DNA of 64,000 nucleotides. Origin: Epiperipatus broadwayi. Lineage: Eukaryota > Onychophora > Udeonychophora > Euonychophora > Peripatidae. Location of the stretch: contig JAQFVV010006312.1 in the NCBI GenBank assembly GCA_028023455.1, forward strand, positions 3,555,835-3,619,834, given 5' to 3'. The translations under genes and the position numbers were made by a program. The notes beneath the pieces are model-generated. The model saw nothing but the letters and a program-made list of their open reading frames with translations. It had not been told where the DNA came from and made no database searches. Within the stretch, counting starts at the first letter, position 1. Every line of letters begins with the position of its first letter. Positions 62,656 to 64,000 of the stretch are shown here, one piece after another.

Positions 62656-64000
62656 ATTTCTATAATGAACGTTAAACTTTCTGGCCAGTTCGAACTTTAT
62701 TTTACTCTCCTCCTATTTAAAAGCTCTTTATTCTTCAATGTAAAAATATTTATAAAATGCTACTGTAAATCTATAGCGTAATTCTTTCAATCTCTAGTCT
62801 TTAAACTTTTTCTTTTCTTACCTGGCGGTTCATTTAATATATATATATATTTGTATGCTTTATTAATGTCGTTTATTTAAATTATATGCCAATAATCTTT
62901 CAACTCGATGAGCTCCCCCATTCTATTTGCCTCATGCAAATATTATAATATTAATTTCAAATAGTAATTCTCACCCATTAGAACTAAATTTATAAGTTCT
63001 ATCAATCATCGAGTCGAAAGAAAATATTACATGTTTATGATTTTTATAATTGGCTAATGATAAACTATTAACTCCATTTTTCACCTATGTCCCCAGCTCC
63101 TAAGTTACAAGTGTTTATATATATTCATATAATGTTAAAATGGTATTTTCTTGCTTCACTAATGTTGATTTATTTATCCATATATATATTTAAAATGTTT
63201 TTGAAAAAGGGTCGATAAAGGGTTAAATATATTTTAATTCAACTTTTGTTAGTTTGTATTAATATTCAGGAAGTGCACGATAATTAGGGCATAATTAATA
63301 TAGTTTATAAATGTTTTAAAATAGTTCGATAAAAGCTCGTTTGACTTTAATTAATTGGTCAAGTCATCACGTAGAGCATTCTACATGGGTTTTATTTTTC
63401 AACGATGACTATCCAGTCATCATCATCGAACATTGCTGACACAGGGCAATCTTCCGCTCCGTTAGGCTGGTCGGTGATCATATTCTCTTATTTAAATTTC
63501 TCAAGGAAGAAAGTACTTCCTTTCATATTCATTAGTCAAAGGGCGTAAGACTTGTTAGATGCAAGCCGCCATAGGACTTCGATCATTGACTAGCGATCGT
63601 ATTTCAATTTTCCTCTCTGTCTCGTAAGCCGTCAGTACCGTTGCATCTTTGTTCCGGTAAAACCCTCTCCATGCTCGTAATTCGTGATGAAGTGATTTAA
63701 ATTAAAGTCGAACAAATTTTCAAATATATTATTAATTAAATCTGTTTTCACATCAAGATTAAAGTTATGCCCTAAAATACGTATCTTGCTCTTCGTGAAT
63801 AGATTTTCGAATGTGAAAATAAATATCACATTCCATCGTAATCAAATTAGAGCAATCATTTCCTTCGTTAATGAATACCTTTATCAGCCTTTATATTTCT
63901 TGTTGGGGGCATAGGCAGAGACTTTCAATTTACGTAATACTTGTTGGCATATGATAAGGACCGCCACTCTTATTATAATTGTAAGATATCTTAAAGACTA
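62656..64000. other. CpG-richer right end; no recognised exon
   Basis: From about 63360 to 63680 the sequence has many CpGs (GACTAGCGATCGT, TCGTAAGCCGTCAG, TTCCGGTAAAACC) and balanced composition. A plus-strand frame at about 63403-63546 (MTIQSSSSNIAD...) of 47 codons and a 65-codon minus frame (63632-63829) have no motif I recognise. The region could be regulatory or the edge of a neighbouring gene. Confidence 0.35.

Overview
The window looks like AT-rich (by eye about three quarters A+T) nuclear DNA of an animal, probably an invertebrate. The evidence is one spliced homeobox-family exon, several decayed non-LTR retrotransposons, a tRNA-derived SINE family, many foldback (palindromic) elements, a hAT-type non-autonomous transposon and very long microsatellites. 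There are no bacterial operons, rRNA genes or CRISPR arrays. I cannot name the species: none of the repeat families is one I can tie to a genome.

The one host gene I can support is at the left end on the minus strand. A 151-bp exon (4136-4286) has good splice sites on both sides and encodes the first 45 residues of a Dmbx-type paired-class homeodomain protein, starting MQHY and ending in FAERLA at a phase-1 intron. Bases 1-4135 are then intron 1, and the homeobox exon must lie beyond the left edge. The acceptor site 15 bases before the ATG implies a non-coding first exon to the right; a CpG-bearing block at about 5075-5290 is a candidate.

From about 8 kb rightward the window is a repeat landscape. 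It holds a TIR element at 8.0-8.4 kb and a foldback element at 14.1-14.7 kb. A very decayed RTE-like LINE lies at 15.0-15.8 kb. A palindrome at 16.5-17.2 kb has a hAT-like element inserted in one arm, and an L1/Tx1-like LINE remnant lies on the minus strand at 19.2-21.5 kb. An RTE-like LINE at 37.1-40.25 kb has both a SINE and a foldback element inserted in it. Large foldbacks with a complex arm order occur at 35.3 and 45.9 kb. A second LINE at 47.0-49.3 kb is split by a 5'-truncated, opposite-strand LINE 3' end flanked by a 15-bp direct repeat. A foldback at 51.5 kb and a complete SINE at 52.6 kb follow.

The right part holds a 1.1-kb (GATA)n array, a palindrome with a duplicated core at 56 kb, (TTC)n/(ATT)n arrays at 58-59 kb, paired AT palindromes and a foldback at 60.3-60.9 kb. 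From about 61.7 kb it becomes less AT-extreme with more CpG, and includes a possible TATA promoter at 62.36 kb. The most unusual structural signal is the repeated placing of a hammerhead-ribozyme-like core (CTGAnGA, short stem, GAAA-like) at the tips of the foldback elements. Between the listed items the DNA is mostly simple AT-rich sequence in which I see no gene.
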